NCBI RefSeq assembly: GCF_009391885.1
Contig: NZ_VZII01000028.1
Span: 1-37,693, forward strand
Source of the DNA: Pseudomonas sp. MN1F
Lineage (GTDB): Bacteria > Pseudomonadota > Gammaproteobacteria > Pseudomonadales > Pseudomonadaceae
Direction: 5' to 3'
DNA length: 37,693 nt
The notes under the pieces were generated by a model. The model searched no databases, was not told where the DNA came from, and worked only from the letters and a program-made list of their open reading frames with translations. Positions 7,949-17,032 of the stretch are shown in pieces; the stretch's first letter is position 1, and every line of letters begins with the position of its first letter. The translations under genes were made by a program, and so were the position numbers.

Positions 7949-10012
7949 TCAGGGCAGCTCATCCGCCAGCAGCTGACGGACCCGCTCGGCCAGCGCTTCG
8001 AGCTCGAAGGGCTTGGTCAGCACGCTGGTACCCTGCAGCAGCTGGCCATCGCTGAGCGCCGCGCTCTCGTCGTAGCCGGTGATGAACAGCACTTTCAGCT
8101 GCGGAAACCGTTGCCGGCAACGCTCGGCCACCTGGCGGCCATTGGGGCCGTCGGGCAGGCCGATATCGCTCAGCAGCAGGTCGGGCTGTTCGCACTGCTG
8201 CATATGCGCCAGTGCGGCAGAGCCATTCTCGAAGGCCTCGACCTGATAGCCCAGTTCTTCCAGCACTTCGCCGACCACCAGGCGCAGCGCAGCCTGGTCC
8301 TCCACCAGTATGATGCGTTGCCCGCCCGCGCTGCTGGCCAACGGCTTGCGCGCAAAGGGCTGAGGGGGCACGCCTGGTTGTTGGTGATGGCGCGGCAGGT
8401 ACAGCTCGACCCTTGTGCCCGCGCCGGGGGTGGAGAGCAAGCGCAGCTGGCCCCCCGACTGGCGCACAAAACCGTAGGTCATCGATAACCCCAGGCCGGT
8501 GCCCTGGCCCAAGGGCTTGGTGGAGAAGAACGGGTCGATGGCCCGCGCTGCCACTGCGGCGCTCATACCATGACCGCTGTCGGCCACGCTCAGCCGCACA
8601 TAGTCCCCGGCGGCCAGTTCCAGCGGGCGCGCCTGCTCGCTGTCGAGCGTGAGGTTGTCGCCCTGGATATCGATGGTGCCGCCGCCCGGCATGGCGTCAC
8701 GCGCGTTGATACACAGGTTGAGCAGGGCGCTTTCCAGTTGCGGCGGGTCGATGAAGGTCGGCCACAGCCTGGCCATGAAGCGACTGCGCAAGGTAATCGA
8801 AGGGCCGATGCTGCGGCGTATCAGTTCTTCCATGCCATTGACCAATGCCGAGACCTCGGTCGAGCATGGTTGCAAGGTCTGCTGGCGCGAGAAGGCCAAC
8901 AGCCGGTGCACCAGCGATGAAGCCCTTTGCGCCGCGCCGCTGGACAGCGCCAGCAAAGGCTCCAGTTCTTCGTAACGCTGCTGGCTCAGGCGTTGTTGCA
9001 TCAGCTCCTGAGCATTGATGATGCTGCCCAGCAGGTTGTTGAAGTCGTGGGCGATGCCACCGCTGAGCTGGCCCACGGCCTCCATCTTCTGCGCCTGGCG
9101 CAGCGCCTGCTCGGCCTTGGCCAGGCGCTGTTGTTCCTCGACCCGCTCACTGATGTCGTAGGCAAACAGATAGGCGCCTTGCACGTTGTCGTCCTGGTCG
9201 CGCAAGGCGTTGAAACGCAGTTCATAGTGGCGTGGCCCGAACGCGCCGATCTCGGTGAACTGTTCGCCTGCCAGCGCCCGCTGCCACATCGGCATGATCT
9301 GCGTATCGTCTGTCAGCTGGTGGTTGCTCACCACCGCCGGCAGGTATTCACCGACTTCCGGCGTATGGCCGTACAAGGCATGAAAATCGTGCTTGGCCTG
9401 GCGGTTGACTGCCAGCCAGCGCAGGTTGCTATCGACCACATGCACGTTGACCACGCTATGGTCGACCAGCTCGGCAAACAGGCGGCGCTCGGCCAGGGCC
9501 GTACTGACCCGCTGTTCGAGCTCTTCGTTGAGCTGCTGCAGGGCCAGCTCGGCCTTGCGCCGCTCGGTGACATCCTTGAACAGCACCGCGACCTGGCGGC
9601 GCTCTGCCGGCTCCACGCGGAAGGTGGTCACCGACAGCACATGGCCGGTGGCGACCAGCTCCTGCTCGAACTGTAGCGGCTCGCCGGTGCGCAGCACTTC
9701 ACCGTAGCGGGCGACCCAGTCGTCCGCCTCGTCGGGCACCATCTCGCGCAGTTTCTGCCCGACCACGTTAGGGATGCCGGCATGCTTGGCGTAGGCGGTG
9801 TTGGCAAGAATGTGCACATAGTCGCTGAGCGGGCCATGGGGGCCGTCGAAGAACTCGATGATGCAGAAGCCTTCGTCCATGGTGTCGAACAGAAAGCGAT
9901 AGATGTTCTGGTCCTGATCGGCGTGTTGCAGCAGCTGGCTCTCCAGGTGCGCGTTACGTTGGCGCAGGGTTTCGATTTCCTGATGCAGGGCGAGCAGGTC
10001 GCGGTGGGGCAT
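7949..10012 (-). CDS. PAS-PAS hybrid sensor histidine kinase with receiver
   Basis: A 687-residue cytoplasmic hybrid kinase with no membrane segment seen. In order it has a short coiled coil, a PAS domain (about 35-150), a second PAS domain (about 180-290), HisKA with phospho-acceptor His322 in GGIAHDFNN, and an HATPase domain. The N-box is [10 protein letters not shown] and the G-box [12 protein letters not shown]-terminal receiver has its phospho-Asp at 616 in [12 protein letters not shown] chose the ATG at 10012. The frame extends upstream to 10069, but those 19 residues are not family-like. It shares long near-identical blocks with the adjacent kinase at 10076-11695, so the two are tandem paralogues. 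No dedicated response regulator or output domain is nearby. The signal is unknown, although soluble PAS sensors commonly sense redox state or a small ligand. Confidence 0.88.
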   Translation of the reverse strand: MPHRDLLALHQEIETLRQRNAHLESQLLQHADQDQNIYRFLFDTMDEGFCIIEFFDGPHGPLSDYVHILANTAYAKHAGIPNVVGQKLREMVPDEADDWVARYGEVLRTGEPLQFEQELVATGHVLSVTTFRVEPAERRQVAVLFKDVTERRKAELALQQLNEELEQRVSTALAERRLFAELVDHSVVNVHVVDSNLRWLAVNRQAKHDFHALYGHTPEVGEYLPAVVSNHQLTDDTQIMPMWQRALAGEQFTEIGAFGPRHYELRFNALRDQDDNVQGAYLFAYDISERVEEQQRLAKAEQALRQAQKMEAVGQLSGGIAHDFNNLLGSIINAQELMQQRLSQQRYEELEPLLALSSGAAQRASSLVHRLLAFSRQQTLQPCSTEVSALVNGMEELIRRSIGPSITLRSRFMARLWPTFIDPPQLESALLNLCINARDAMPGGGTIDIQGDNLTLDSEQARPLELAAGDYVRLSVADSGHGMSAAVAARAIDPFFSTKPLGQGTGLGLSMTYGFVRQSGGQLRLLSTPGAGTRVELYLPRHHQQPGVPPQPFARKPLASSAGGQRIILVEDQAALRLVVGEVLEELGYQVEAFENGSAALAHMQQCEQPDLLLSDIGLPDGPNGRQVAERCRQRFPQLKVLFITGYDESAALSDGQLLQGTSVLTKPFELEALAERVRQLLADELP

Positions 10013-10075
10013 GGCGACGTCCGACAGAAATGAATGGCCAGACTTTACCCGTACGCAACGCGGGCGCATAGCGGG

Positions 10076-11695
10076 CTACAGCGACAAGTGGCGATTTTCC
10101 AGCAGCTGCGCAACCTGCCGGTTGAGGGTCGCCAGATCGAACGGCTTGTAGAGTACGGCGCAGTGCTGGCCAGGGCTGGCATCGACCCGATTGCTGGCAT
10201 AGCCGGTGATGTACAGCACGGCGAGGGTGCCGGACAACTTCTGGCAGGCTGTCGCGACCTGGTAGCCATCGATGCCGCCCGGCAGGCCGATGTCGGTGAT
10301 CAGCAGGTCCGGGCGCAAGCCGCTCTGCATAGCTTGCAGCGCACAGCGGCCGTCGCTGAAAGCATGCACATGGTGCCCTTGGTCCTCGAGCACCTCGCTG
10401 ATCAGCAGCCGCAGGGTGTCCTGGTCTTCCACCAGCAACACCACCTGCGGCGCTGAGCCGGACTGCTCGCTTGGCACCTGTGGCGGCACACTGGCTGGTT
10501 CGTTGGCTTCACAGGAAGCCCGTGGCAAGTAGAGGTGGATGCAGGTACCTTGCCCCGGCTCGCTGACGATGCGCAACTGCCCGCCGGACTGGCGCACGAA
10601 CCCATACACGATCGACAGCCCAAGGCCCGAGCCCTGGCCCAGTGGTTTGGTGGTATAGAAGGGCTCGAACGCCCTCTGCAGCACCTCGCTGGGCATGCCG
10701 ACGCCGTTGTCGCAGACGCTGACGTGCAGGTAGGCGCCGCCGGTCAAGTCCAGCGCGCGTGCCTGCAGCTCATCGAGCTGAGTGTTTTCACTGGTGATGG
10801 CAAGCGTGCCGCCCAACGGCATGGCGTCGCGGGCATTGATGCACAGGTTGAGCAGTGCGCTTTCCAGTTGGTGCGGGTCGATCTGCACCAGCCACTGTCC
10901 GGCTTGGGTCTGGTCAATGAAGGTGATGCGCGCATCGAGCGAACTGGCAATCAGCTCGTGCATGCCGGCCACCAGCTGCTGCACGTCCACCGGCTGTGGC
11001 ATGAGCGTCTGTTGGCGCGAGAAGGCCAGCAGGCGCTGTACCAGTGCGGCGGCACGTTGGGCGTTTTGCCGGGCAACACCGAGCAGCCGGCTGGTGTCCT
11101 GGTAACGTTGCTCGGCCTGGCGTTGTTCGGCCATTTCCAGGGCGCCGAGAATGCCACCGAGCAGGTTGTTGAAGTCGTGGGCGATACCGCCAGTCAACTG
11201 GCCGACTGCTTCCATCTTCTGCGATTGGCGCAGGGCCTCTTCGATCTTGCGCACGCGCTCCTGTTCGGCGACGCGTTCGCTGATGTCGTAGGCGAACAGG
11301 TAACCGCCCTGGATGCGCTGCTGAGCGTCGCGCAAGGCGTTGTAGCTGATTTCGTAGTGGCGCAGGGCATTGGGCGGGCCGAGGGCGATGGTGTCGGTGA
11401 ACGCCTCGCCGGCCAGCACGCGCGGCCAGACCGGCTCCAGCCATTTGACGATGTCGGGCTGGTTGGCAATGAACTGGGGAATGTAGTCGCCCACCTGCGG
11501 CACGAAGCCGCGCAGGCGCTTGAAGGTTTCCTGCGCGGTGCGGTTGATCGCCAGCAGGCGGAGGTTACGATCGGCCGCGAAGACGTTGGCCTGGCTGTGA
11601 TCGACCAGCTCGCCCAGCAACTTGCTGTTGGCTTGGGCCTGGTCGATGCGTTCCTGCAGTTGTTGTGTGGAAGGGGGCGAGTCGTCAGGCTGCAT
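10076..11695 (-). CDS. PAS hybrid sensor histidine kinase with receiver
   Basis: A 539-residue soluble hybrid kinase, with one PAS domain (about 25-140), HisKA His173 in GGIAHDFNN and an HATPase domain ([20 protein letters not shown]). Its receiver has Asp468 in [11 protein letters not shown] and the conserved Lys517. It lacks the first PAS domain of its neighbour but otherwise matches it closely from the PAS core to the receiver. Tandem duplication followed by loss or gain of one PAS domain is the simplest explanation. I chose the ATG at 11695 because the longer frame to 11812 would overlap the 3' end of the MocR gene by 61 bp. The gap to the downstream kinase is 63 bp, compatible with co-transcription. 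The phosphotransfer partner is not in the window. Confidence 0.87.
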   Translation of the reverse strand: MQPDDSPPSTQQLQERIDQAQANSKLLGELVDHSQANVFAADRNLRLLAINRTAQETFKRLRGFVPQVGDYIPQFIANQPDIVKWLEPVWPRVLAGEAFTDTIALGPPNALRHYEISYNALRDAQQRIQGGYLFAYDISERVAEQERVRKIEEALRQSQKMEAVGQLTGGIAHDFNNLLGGILGALEMAEQRQAEQRYQDTSRLLGVARQNAQRAAALVQRLLAFSRQQTLMPQPVDVQQLVAGMHELIASSLDARITFIDQTQAGQWLVQIDPHQLESALLNLCINARDAMPLGGTLAITSENTQLDELQARALDLTGGAYLHVSVCDNGVGMPSEVLQRAFEPFYTTKPLGQGSGLGLSIVYGFVRQSGGQLRIVSEPGQGTCIHLYLPRASCEANEPASVPPQVPSEQSGSAPQVVLLVEDQDTLRLLISEVLEDQGHHVHAFSDGRCALQAMQSGLRPDLLITDIGLPGGIDGYQVATACQKLSGTLAVLYITGYASNRVDASPGQHCAVLYKPFDLATLNRQVAQLLENRHLSL

Positions 11696-11751
11696 GGGGC
11701 GATCCAGCGTGTGGGTCGCACAACTATAGCTGCACTTGTGCTGGCCTTCCT

Positions 11752-13161
11752 TCAGAACGAGCGGATGATGCGCCCCAGGGTTTCCATGGCCTGTTCGGCG
11801 GCCTCGTTCCACGGTGTGCCGTAGTTCAGGCGAATGCAGTTGCCAAAGCGCCGGGTCGGCGAAAAGATCGGCCCCGGGGCGATGCTGATGCCCTGGGCCA
11901 GGGCCATGTGGAACAGTTTCAGGGCGTCCATCTGCTCAGGTAATTCCAGCCACAGGAAGTAGCCGCCGGAAGGCTGGCTGACGCGGGTCTGCGCCGGGAA
12001 ATGGCGGGCGATGGCCGCCAGCATGTTGGCCTGCTGGCCCTCCAGGGCGTAGCGCAGCTTGCGCAGGTGACGGTCGTAGCCGCCGTGTTGCAGGTAGTCG
12101 GCGATGGCCGCCTGGGCCGGCATCGAGGCGCACAGCGAGGTCATCAGTTTCAGCCGCTCGATCTTCTGCGCGAAGCGCCCGGCGGCCACCCAGCCGATGC
12201 GATACCCCGGTGCCAGGCTTTTGCTGAACGAGCCGCAGTGCATCACCAGGCCTTGGGTGTCGAAGGCCTTGGCCGGTTTGGGGGCTTGTTGCGAGTAGTA
12301 CAGCTCGGCGTAGACATCGTCCTCGATCAACGGCACCTGGTGGCGGCGCAGCAGTTCGACCAGCGCCTGCTTCTTCGCCTCGGGCATGCTCGCGCCCACC
12401 GGGTTCTGGAAGTTGGTCATGCACCACACGGCCTTGACCGGGTGCTTGTCCAGGGTCTGGGCCAGCACCGCCAGGTCCATGCCCTCGCGCGGGTGCACCG
12501 GGATCTCCACGGCCTTGAGCTTGAGCCGCTCCAGTACCTGCAGGCAGGCATAGAAGGCCGGCGCCTCGATGGCCACCAGGTCGCCGGGCTCGGTGACCGC
12601 CTGCAGGCACAGGTTCAGGGCTTCCAGTGCGCCATTGGTGATCAGCAGTTCTTCCATCGGCAGCATCAGCCCACCGACCATGTAGCGCAGGGCGATCTGC
12701 CGGCGCAGTTGCGGGTTGCCCGGCGACAGGTCGGTGACCACCATGCGCGGGTCCATGGCCCGGCTGGCGCTGGCCAGCGAGCGCGACAGGCGTTGCAAGG
12801 GGAACAGTTCGGGGCTGGGGAAGGCCGAGCCGAACGGCACGGTGCTCGGGTCCTTGATCGAGTCGAGGATGGAAAACACCAGGCCGCTGACGTCCACCTC
12901 GGTCGATTCGCTCAGTGGCTCCAGCGCCTGCGGTTCACTGAACTGGCGCGGGGCATGGGCGTTGACGAAGTAGCCCGAGCGCGGCCGTGCGCGGATCAGC
13001 CCGCGGCGTTCGAGCAGGTAGTAGGCCTGGAACACCGTGGACGGGCTGACACCGTGGGTCTGGCTGGCATAGCGTACCGAAGGCACGCGCTGGCCTGGGC
13101 CGAGCACCCCGGAGCGGATCAGTTCGGCAATGTCGTCGGCGAAGCGTTCGTAGCGTTTCAT
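11752..13161 (-). CDS. MocR/PdxR-type GntR regulator with aminotransferase domain
   Basis: This 469-residue protein fuses an N-terminal GntR winged helix to a fold-type I aminotransferase domain. The winged helix spans residues 1-70 and includes VPSVRYASQTHGVSPSTVFQ. The PLP lysine is Lys314 in SFSKSLAPGYRIGW, with NPVG at 253-256 and the Asp281-Asp282/Tyr284 group that contacts the cofactor ring. MocR proteins are PLP-dependent transcription factors that often control vitamin B6, GABA or amino-acid genes. Neither pdxST nor gabDT is adjacent, so the target cannot be stated. It begins 39 bp after the ccoG stop on the same strand. The divergent target gene usual for this family is absent, so it may act elsewhere on the chromosome or on its own promoter. 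Confidence 0.88.
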   Translation of the reverse strand: MKRYERFADDIAELIRSGVLGPGQRVPSVRYASQTHGVSPSTVFQAYYLLERRGLIRARPRSGYFVNAHAPRQFSEPQALEPLSESTEVDVSGLVFSILDSIKDPSTVPFGSAFPSPELFPLQRLSRSLASASRAMDPRMVVTDLSPGNPQLRRQIALRYMVGGLMLPMEELLITNGALEALNLCLQAVTEPGDLVAIEAPAFYACLQVLERLKLKAVEIPVHPREGMDLAVLAQTLDKHPVKAVWCMTNFQNPVGASMPEAKKQALVELLRRHQVPLIEDDVYAELYYSQQAPKPAKAFDTQGLVMHCGSFSKSLAPGYRIGWVAAGRFAQKIERLKLMTSLCASMPAQAAIADYLQHGGYDRHLRKLRYALEGQQANMLAAIARHFPAQTRVSQPSGGYFLWLELPEQMDALKLFHMALAQGISIAPGPIFSPTRRFGNCIRLNYGTPWNEAAEQAMETLGRIIRSF

Positions 13162-13200
13162 GGGGGCTCGGCAGGCAAGGTGAATAATCAGTGTAAGGGA

Positions 13201-14571
13201 TCAGCGGTTCAGTGGCGCCACGAAGCGGCTGCGGGCCACGCTGCGTACTGCGGGCTGGTCGCTGTCCTGGATCTCGAAGGCCAGTTCCTGCGAGCTGCTT
13301 GCCGGGCGCTCGGTGAGCATCGCCACCGATACGGGAAGCTCGCTCATTTCCCCGGCCGGGATGCTGAACTCGGTGCTGCCGTGCAGTTCGAAGCCTTCGG
13401 CATCGAGCAGGCGCAAGTGGTAACGCTGGGGCTGCGCGGTCTTGTTGATGACCTTGAGCAGGTAGATGTTCTCGATCTGGCCTTGAGCGTTCTCGCGGAA
13501 CAGGCCGCGGTCCTTGATCACGTCCAGCGACACCATCGGGCGCAACTGCAGGGCCACCACCAGCGCGCCGATCATCAGCACCAGCGCAGCGGCGTAGCCC
13601 AGCAGGCGCGGGCGCAGCCAATGGGTGGCGCCGCCTTGCAGGCTGTGTTCGGACTTGTACCCGATCAGGCCGCGGGGGTAACCCATCTTGTCCATCACAT
13701 TGTCGCAGGCGTCGATGCAGGCGGCGCAACCGATGCAGGCCATCTGCAGGCCGTCGCGGATATCGATGCCGGTGGGGCAGACCTGCACGCACAGGGTGCA
13801 GTCGATGCAATCACCCAGGCCCTGGGCGCGGGCGTCACTGCCTTTCTTGCGCGGGCCGCGGGATTCGCCACGGCGCGGGTCGTAGGCCACGGCCAGGGTG
13901 TCCTTGTCGAACATCACGCTCTGGAAGCGCGCATAAGGGCACATGTGCAGGCACACCGCCTCGCGCAGCAAGCCAGCATTGATATAGGTGGCAGCGGTGA
14001 AGAACAGTACCCAGAACAGCGCCACGCCGCTCAGTTGCAGGGTGAACAGTTCATGGGCCAGCGGGCGGATCGGCGTGAAGTAGCCGACGAAGGTCAGCCC
14101 GGTGAGCACGCCGATGGCCAGCCACAGGCTGTGCTTGAGCGTGCGCCGGGCCAGCTTGTTCAGGCTCCAGGGCGCGGCGGCCAGCTTGATGCGCTGGTTG
14201 CGGTCGCCTTCGGTGGCCTTTTCGCACCACATGAACAGCCAGGTCCAGGTGCTTTGTGGGCAACTGTAACCGCACCACACCCGGCCGGCGTAGACAGTGA
14301 TGGCGAACAGGCCAAAGGCACAGATGATCAGCAGCGCCGAGAGCAGGATGAAGTCCTGTGGCCAGAAGGTGGCGCCGAAGATGTGGAACTTGCTGTCGGC
14401 CAGGTCCCACAGCACGGCCTGGCGACCGTTCCAGTCGAGCCAGGCGGTGCCGAAGAACAGCACGAACAGCGCGCCGGCGAAGGCAATACGCAGCGTGCGG
14501 TACAGGCCGGTGAAACTGCGGGTATGGATGCCATTGGCGGCAATCTGGATGGCATGGATTCGTTCGGTCAT
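13201..14571 (-). CDS. ccoG: CcoG/FixG/RdxA-family cytochrome oxidase accessory protein
   Basis: A membrane iron-sulfur protein of ~456 residues. Several transmembrane helices (about residues 28-45, 74-97, 148-168 and 180-200, plus one after the clusters) flank two 4Fe-4S motifs. The clusters are Cys255, 258, 261 and 265 (CIDCTLCVQVCP) and Cys279, 282, 285 and 289 (CIGCAACIDAC). Additional conserved Cys residues lie in WCGYSCPQSTW and CLHMCPYARF. The C-terminal immunoglobulin-like domain matches FixG_C. CcoG reduces copper for cbb3 oxidase assembly. No ccoNOPQ or ccoS genes are near, so this may be a second copy. The ATG at 14571 was preferred; a GTG at 14610 preceded by a G-rich tract is an alternative that adds 13 residues. 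Confidence 0.88.
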   Translation of the reverse strand: MTERIHAIQIAANGIHTRSFTGLYRTLRIAFAGALFVLFFGTAWLDWNGRQAVLWDLADSKFHIFGATFWPQDFILLSALLIICAFGLFAITVYAGRVWCGYSCPQSTWTWLFMWCEKATEGDRNQRIKLAAAPWSLNKLARRTLKHSLWLAIGVLTGLTFVGYFTPIRPLAHELFTLQLSGVALFWVLFFTAATYINAGLLREAVCLHMCPYARFQSVMFDKDTLAVAYDPRRGESRGPRKKGSDARAQGLGDCIDCTLCVQVCPTGIDIRDGLQMACIGCAACIDACDNVMDKMGYPRGLIGYKSEHSLQGGATHWLRPRLLGYAAALVLMIGALVVALQLRPMVSLDVIKDRGLFRENAQGQIENIYLLKVINKTAQPQRYHLRLLDAEGFELHGSTEFSIPAGEMSELPVSVAMLTERPASSSQELAFEIQDSDQPAVRSVARSRFVAPLNR

Positions 14572-14693
14572 GGCGTCGGTGCTCTTACGGCCTCGATCAG
14601 GCACGAGCACTATGGCCCCCGAACTGTTTTCAGCACAGGCTCAGGTCAGGCGATAAAAACCATATCAGATTGCCGCAATTTGTGTCCCGAGCC

Positions 14694-14933
14694 TCAGATC
14701 ACCGAGCCTGGCGTGCTGGCCTTCAGGTGCCTGCGGCTATCCACCGCACCCGCCACGGTCAGCGCGTCGGCTTCGGCTTCAGTGATCGGGAAGCGCTCGC
14801 CGGCGAGGATGGCGACGGACATGCGCAGCTGTTCGTCGGTGATGATTTCGATCTCCGGGCCTTTGCCTTCGATGCGCAGCTTGTCGCCGATGAGGGTGCA
14901 GCGTTGGGTGCTTTCTTCGACTTCGATGGGCAT
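14694..14933 (-). CDS. Small DUF3203-like protein
   Basis: A 79-residue soluble protein beginning MPIEVEESTQRCTLIGDKL, with a segment reading FPITEAEADALTVAGAVDSR. A very good ribosome-binding site (GGAGGA, 6 nt spacer) precedes the ATG, which supports the gene despite its size. It resembles the small Pseudomonas DUF3203 family, whose function is unknown; this is from memory and is not certain. It lies upstream of ccoG on the same strand with a 122-bp gap. Nothing in the sequence points to a function: no signal peptide, membrane segment or metal motif is visible. Confidence 0.75.
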   Translation of the reverse strand: MPIEVEESTQRCTLIGDKLRIEGKGPEIEIITDEQLRMSVAILAGERFPITEAEADALTVAGAVDSRRHLKASTPGSVI

Positions 14934-15068
14934 GGTGCGGTCCTCCGGGGGCGGTTACAGGTTGTGACCACAGGCGCTGGGAGGTTGCTGCATCGGAGTG
15001 CCGGGTGGGCACTTTGCTGTGTGTGTGCGGGTCAACCTTCAAAGGCTAACCTGTTCGGGACCCATGCA

Positions 15069-15587
15069 ATGGATCAGATCTGGCAAACCATCCAGGCAGA
15101 ATTCGCCGACATCACCAATGAACGCGAAGTCATCCAGATTCTCGTCCGCCTGCTGATGGCGGCCGTGCTCGGCGCCGTGCTGGGCTTTGAGCGCGAACAC
15201 AAAGGCAAGTCCGCTGGGGTGCGCACACACATGCTGGTATCCCTGGGCGCTGCATTGTTCGTGCTGGCACCGAGCATGGCGGGCTCCGATGCACAGGCCT
15301 TGAGCCGGGTGATCCAGGGCATCGTCGCCGGCATCGGCTTTCTAGGGGCAGGCACCATTCTCAAAGGTAACGGCCAGGACACCAGCCACGTGAAAGGGCT
15401 GACTACCGCTGCGGGGCTGTGGATGACGGCGGCAATCGGTACCGCTGCAGGCATGGGGCGAGAAGCCACGGCGCTGATCAGCACAGTGCTGGCGCTGTTG
15501 GTCTTGGGCACGATGCCGCTGCTGGTGGAGAAGGTCGAGGGGCAGGACGAGGAGAAGCAGAAAGAGGAGGAGGGCAGGAAGCACTGA
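15069..15587 (+). CDS. MgtC/SapB-family inner-membrane protein
   Basis: A 172-residue membrane protein matching the MgtC/SapB N-terminal domain. It has four or five hydrophobic segments, the signature GFEREHKGKSAGVRTHMLV and the block GIVAGIGFLGAGTILK, followed by GLTTAAGLWMTAAIGTAAGMG. The C-terminus is a short highly charged tail (EGQDEEKQKEEEGRK) instead of the ACT-like domain of long MgtC proteins, so it is the short SapB-type form. MgtC proteins are linked to low-magnesium survival and F-ATPase control; the role of short forms is unclear. The start at 15069 was chosen because the family match begins there. Its stop codon lies inside a perfect hairpin that also ends the convergent crcY RNA. 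Confidence 0.88.
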   Translation: MDQIWQTIQAEFADITNEREVIQILVRLLMAAVLGAVLGFEREHKGKSAGVRTHMLVSLGAALFVLAPSMAGSDAQALSRVIQGIVAGIGFLGAGTILKGNGQDTSHVKGLTTAAGLWMTAAIGTAAGMGREATALISTVLALLVLGTMPLLVEKVEGQDEEKQKEEEGRKH

Positions 15588-15937
15588 GGGGAGCCGAAGC
15601 TCCCCTCAAAGCGTTGTTGCCTGCTCTTTTTTTATTATTGAGGCCGGCCTTTTGTTGTTTTTGTAGGCTAGCCTTGATGTCGCGTGCGACCCCCATCCGG
15701 GGTCAAGAGCAAACGTATTTTTTTGAGCGCTGACCTGCATTCATCCTGTGGATCCGAGCCTGACTGCCGCTACCTTCAGGTAGTTTTATTGTTCTGTGTC
15801 AGCCCGCGGGGCGAACCCCTGAAAAGCCTGTCGACTCCAAAAAAATCTGCTTGCTGCGCCTCTGCCGTGTTGTTCTTGTTATGTCAGAGCCGTTACATGT
15901 TGTTTTTATTGGTTATCGCGTTTTTCTTGTTGTTGTA
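15570..15937 (-). ncRNA. crcY: CrcY small RNA (Hfq/Crc-titrating)
   Basis: The RNA read leftwards carries multiple CA motifs that bind Hfq/Crc. On the plus strand these appear as TTGTTGTT 15927-15934 (AACAACAA), TTGTTCTT 15870-15877, TTATTGTT 15786-15793, TTGTTGTT 15652-15659 and TTATTATT 15632-15639, plus a degenerate A-rich copy near 15900-15910. The promoter is a strong sigma-54 site and the 3' end is a C(UUCG)G hairpin. In P. putida KT2440 crcY lies between mvaB (PP_3540) and an mgtC-like gene (PP_3541), exactly as here. CrcY and CrcZ are induced by CbrA/CbrB and sequester Hfq/Crc, which relieves catabolite repression. Both ends are estimated: the start from the -12 element and the end from the known length of about 370 nt. 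An apparent 95-residue frame on the other strand is a shadow. Confidence 0.9.
15585..15608. terminator. Bidirectional hairpin at the mgtC/crcY junction
   Basis: TGAGGGGAGC (15585-15594) pairs perfectly with GCTCCCCTCA (15599-15608) around a CGAA loop. On the minus strand the loop reads C(TTCG)G, an extra-stable tetraloop common in terminators. The mgtC stop codon is the first three bases. The U-tract is poor on the minus strand. On the plus strand a T-run begins only after about 18 nt. It most likely ends CrcY and may also protect the mgtC message. Confidence 0.65.
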
Positions 15938-15948
15938 CCAAACATATA

Positions 15949-15963
15949 GCAGGTGCCGTGCCA
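15949..15963 (-). promoter_or_regulatory. Sigma-54 (-24/-12) promoter of crcY
   Basis: On the minus strand the sequence reads TGGCACG-GCAC-CTGC, matching the RpoN consensus TGGCACG-N4-TTGC at all but one position. Transcription would begin about 12 nt downstream, near 15936-15939. This matches the known RpoN/CbrB dependence of CrcY. Confidence 0.88.
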
Positions 15964-15982
15964 ACTTTTGAAAAGTCTTTAA

Positions 15983-15995
15983 AATCAATGGCTTG
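15983..15995 (+). promoter_or_regulatory. IHF-type site in the crcY promoter
   Basis: AATCAATGGCTTG fits the IHF consensus WATCAANNNNTTR at every defined base. It lies between the putative CbrB half-sites (16046-16086) and the sigma-54 promoter, where a DNA bend would let the activator loop onto RpoN polymerase. Confidence 0.6.
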
Positions 15996-16045
15996 ACAGG
16001 TTTTGACGAAATCCGGCGCCCTGAGAATCTGTCGATTTGTTTCCC

Positions 16046-16086
16046 TGTTACCCGATTTTTTGCTGAAAACTGTGGGGGAGGTAACA
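16046..16086. promoter_or_regulatory. Putative CbrB upstream activating half-sites
   Basis: TGTTAC (16046-16051) and its reverse complement GTAACA (16081-16086) are separated by 29 nt, roughly 85-135 bp upstream of the crcY -24/-12 promoter. That is the usual distance for an NtrC-family enhancer. The assignment to CbrB comes from the known regulation of crcY; I do not recall the exact consensus with certainty. Confidence 0.5.
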
Positions 16087-16119
16087 CTCACCCACACTCA
16101 TGTGACACCTGTATGAAAC

Positions 16120-17019
16120 TCATGCTGCGCTGCGCGCACGTGCCACCCGCGAACCGTTGGCCCGGCCCAGCACCGTGCTGATGCGTTGCCCGGCGGCGAT
16201 CAGCCGGTCGAGGTCGATACCGGTCTCGATGCCCAGCCCCTGCAGCAGGTACAGCACATCCTCGGTGGCGATGTTGCCGGTAGCGCCCTTGGCATAAGGG
16301 CAGCCCCCCAGCCCGGCCACCGAGCTGTCGAACACGCTGATGCCTTCGAGCAGGCTGGCATACACGTTGGCCAGGGCCTGGCCATAGGTGTCGTGGAAGT
16401 GGCCGGCCAGTTGTGCGCGGGGCACTGCGGCCGACACCACCTCGAACAGCCGGCGGGTGTCTCCGGCCGTGCCGGTGCCGATGGTGTCACCCAGCGACAC
16501 CTCGTAGCAGCCCATATCGTGCAGGGCCCTGGCCACCGGTGCTACCTGCTCGGCGCTGACCTTGCCTTCATAAGGGCAGCCCAGCACACAGGACACGTAA
16601 CCGCGTACACGCACGCCATGGCTGCGCGCAGCCTCCATGATCGGCTCGAAGCGCTGCAGGCTTTCGCTGATCGAGCAGTTGATGTTGCGCTGGGAGAAGG
16701 CCTCGGAAGCCGCGGCGAACACCGCCACTTCCTTCACCCCGGCAGCCAGGGCATCCTCGAAACCGCGCAGGTTGGGCGCCAGCGCGGCATAGGTAACACC
16801 GGCGCGCTGGCGGATGCTGGCGAACACGTCGGCGGAGCCCGCCATCTGCGGCACCCATTTGGGCGAAACGAAGCTGCCGACCTCGATATAGCTCAGCCCG
16901 GCGTCGGTCAGGTCGTCGACCAGGCGCACCTTGTCGGCAACGCTGATGGGCTGGGCTTCGTTCTGCAGGCCGTCGCGGGGGCCGACTTCGACCAGGCGGA
17001 CTGTTGCGGGCATGGGCAT
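16120..17019 (-). CDS. mvaB: Hydroxymethylglutaryl-CoA lyase
   Basis: This 299-residue TIM-barrel enzyme cleaves HMG-CoA to acetyl-CoA and acetoacetate, the last step of leucine/isovalerate catabolism. It opens with VRLVEVGPRDGLQNE, the substrate and metal-binding start of the family. It contains CVLGCPYEG, the metal-binding HFHDTYGQALANV, and the signature SVAGLGGCPYAKGATGN with the catalytic Cys. The length is normal. It starts 13 nt after the MerR regulator's stop, with AGGA before the ATG, so the two form an operon. The other leucine genes (liuA-D) are absent from the window, so this is a detached liuE-like copy. Its neighbour on the left is the crcY RNA. Confidence 0.95.
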   Translation of the reverse strand: MPMPATVRLVEVGPRDGLQNEAQPISVADKVRLVDDLTDAGLSYIEVGSFVSPKWVPQMAGSADVFASIRQRAGVTYAALAPNLRGFEDALAAGVKEVAVFAAASEAFSQRNINCSISESLQRFEPIMEAARSHGVRVRGYVSCVLGCPYEGKVSAEQVAPVARALHDMGCYEVSLGDTIGTGTAGDTRRLFEVVSAAVPRAQLAGHFHDTYGQALANVYASLLEGISVFDSSVAGLGGCPYAKGATGNIATEDVLYLLQGLGIETGIDLDRLIAAGQRISTVLGRANGSRVARARSAA

Positions 17020-17032
17020 GGTGGGGTTCCTG

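Noticed and set aside
12001..14967. 988-codon open frame on the plus strand
   Set aside because: It runs antisense through the mocR and ccoG genes, has low-complexity residue content typical of GC-rich shadow frames, and matches no family.
15684..15971. 95-codon frame with a hydrophobic end
   Set aside because: It lies opposite the crcY RNA, has no ribosome-binding site, and its Leu/Phe-rich end is the complement of the CA motifs.
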